Shown here in pieces: positions 28,795 through 30,000 of a stretch of 30,000 nt of DNA (positions within the stretch are counted from its first letter, which is position 1; every line of letters starts with the position of its first letter). Origin of the DNA: Paulinella micropora (Eukaryota; Cercozoa; Imbricatea; Euglyphida; Paulinellidae); assembly GCA_019918135.1 (NCBI GenBank), contig WBZZ01000817.1:127501-157500 (forward strand), written 5' to 3'. The notes under the pieces are model-generated. The model made no database searches. It was not told where the DNA came from and saw only the letters and a list, made by a program, of their open reading frames with translations. The position numbers and the translations under genes were made by a program.

Positions 28795-29520
28795 GTACTG
28801 TGGACATCACCCCCCGAATGATCTGGTAAAAAACTTATTTATAGATTTCGTCTGGCCGGACACGTCTGAAATGCCAATTTGATCCTGGTCTTTTGGCTGC
28901 TTTTTGTCTTTGCGTCACTGAGCTAATATAACGAGACATCATTCTCTTTTTGAGGACTGTGTTTGGTTATATTACCGACTTACTCTTACATTGAGCTATC
29001 GTTGGAGATGTTACAACGGAAAAACACAATATCTAACTATCTTCCGTTGCCAGTCATTTTCGCCTTGAGGCTTCCCAAATCGATTTGGGGAATTCAAGTT
29101 CAAGTCCAACAACCCGACACTATCCGTTTGACTCATGATGACTGTTAACTTGAAGACTCGCGACACTATCCGTTTGAGAACTGGAGCCTGTGACCTCACA
29201 ATCTACTTTCTGCACTTGACCGTACGTTGCACCCAAGCCTGCCAAGAGTTCGAAATTACGTAAATAAACGAAGTGACCTCTCTACTATTTACTGGTATTT
29301 CACCTGCTCACATTGAGTCAGGACTCAAAGCAGCCATAGTGTTCTTATTAAGAGTTCGTTGCATCTGCCTACTTGAAGAGTTGTAATACAAACTCACATA
29401 TCACTGAATAATTAAGGGGAAATTGTATTAATATTAATACTGTCAGTCCTTATGACAAATCAAACTACCCTAGTAACGGTAACTCCGGGTAACGTCGGAA
29501 ATGAATTAGGAATAACGAAA
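28795..29520. repeat. long dispersed repeat, right copy (partner at 1455-2203)
   Basis: Begins near the CATCACCCCCCG motif, shares ACTGAGCTAATATAACGAGACAT-like and GAGGACTGTGTTTGGTT strings with the left copy, and ends in the nearly identical block 29403-29517 (through ACTCCGGGTAACGTCGG). Same orientation as the left copy; the middles differ. Confidence 0.6.
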
Positions 29521-30000
29521 CCCTTTCTCCTCCATTATGTCCTTATTGCTCAATTATCCGTTAGTAGTCGTTACTGTTAGTAGTATAATTAATTATTAAT
29601 ACAGTCATTGATATTAATAGTACTTATCCTGATACTGGTGGCACCAGCTTTTTATTAATACCATTAACATTTTCACCCATATCAGTGCGTTACGTGGGTC
29701 AATTTCTGGAGGTATTAATAGATATTAATATTTTGTGTGACGTCGGCAGTTAGACTGGCGGGAATGTTCAATATTGTTAAATTCTTCTTCGTAGGAAGTC
29801 GCAAGCCGGTAGGAGGGGGACACCCCGAGTGCCGGTTCTAGCAAGAAGAAATTGCGAGGGTTTTCTCCATTGAGACTGACATCCTTACGGACAGACTTTG
29901 CCCAACAAAGTGTGCCCTGCGGGCCGAATATCAATATCTACGAATAGAAAAGAAAATTTACTTTTCAAAGATTCAGAAGAGAGAAGCTATGTACTCGATT
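29521..30000. other. AT-rich region with clustered ATTAATA words, no gene
   Basis: ATTAATA/TATTAAT words recur between about 29430 and 29730. A CTGGTGGCACCAG near-palindrome at about 29637 matches a motif of the foldback arms. No coding signal found. Confidence 0.5.

Overview
This window looks like nuclear DNA of a eukaryote, probably a protist or alga with a repeat-rich genome; the species cannot be named from the sequence. Evidence: at least four Ty1/copia-type retrotransposon fragments, one gene with two GT-AG introns whose phases fit, no bacterial-style operons, and abundant microsatellites. Base composition is a sharp mosaic: AT-leaning retroelement-type DNA is interrupted by very GC-rich islands (about 13.0-14.7 kb and 18.24-27.99 kb).

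Layout. 1-1450: no gene; poly-T/(TTC)n tract and a possible MITE. 1455-2203: a repeat that recurs in the same orientation at 28795-29520, so related copies bracket about 27 kb. 2630-3923 (-): broken copia RT/RNase H. 3924-5900: AT-rich, with copia-type polypurine tracts and an LTR-like stretch. 5902-6555 (-): second copia RNase H fragment, abutting a spliced gene for a Lys/Asp-rich protein (6556-8427, -). 9458-10947 (+): copia-like Gag with zinc knuckle. 10929-11217: LTR-like repeat, followed by a second Gag (11222-13001, +) that ends in a MYND zinc finger. 13.0-14.7 kb: GC-rich island with a seven-pass membrane protein gene (-). 14712-16731 (-): copia ORF with protease and integrase zinc region. 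16756-17044: inverted copy of the 289-bp LTR-like repeat, with PBS and PPT. 17148-18240 (-): copia RT/RNase H. 18241-20889 (-): GC-rich Cys-rich ORF and an FtsJ-type 2'-O-methyltransferase gene. 21.2-28.0 kb: two ~1.1-kb foldback palindromes and two PKD/DUF285 (BspA-like) surface-protein genes in divergent orientation; the second palindrome lies at the axis of symmetry. 28.0-30.0 kb: AT-rich, non-coding as far as I can see.

How it fits together. The retroelement pieces are mostly broken and nested. The GC-rich genes (FtsJ-like, 7TM, PKD/DUF285) form a different compositional class. At least three of them share an upstream layout: foldback arm, then a G-run, then a C-run, then the start codon. 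This looks like a mobile or subtelomere-like gene family system interleaved with copia elements. Nearly every long ORF carries frameshifts, some at homopolymer runs, so either these are pseudogenes or the assembly has indel errors; only raw reads can tell.
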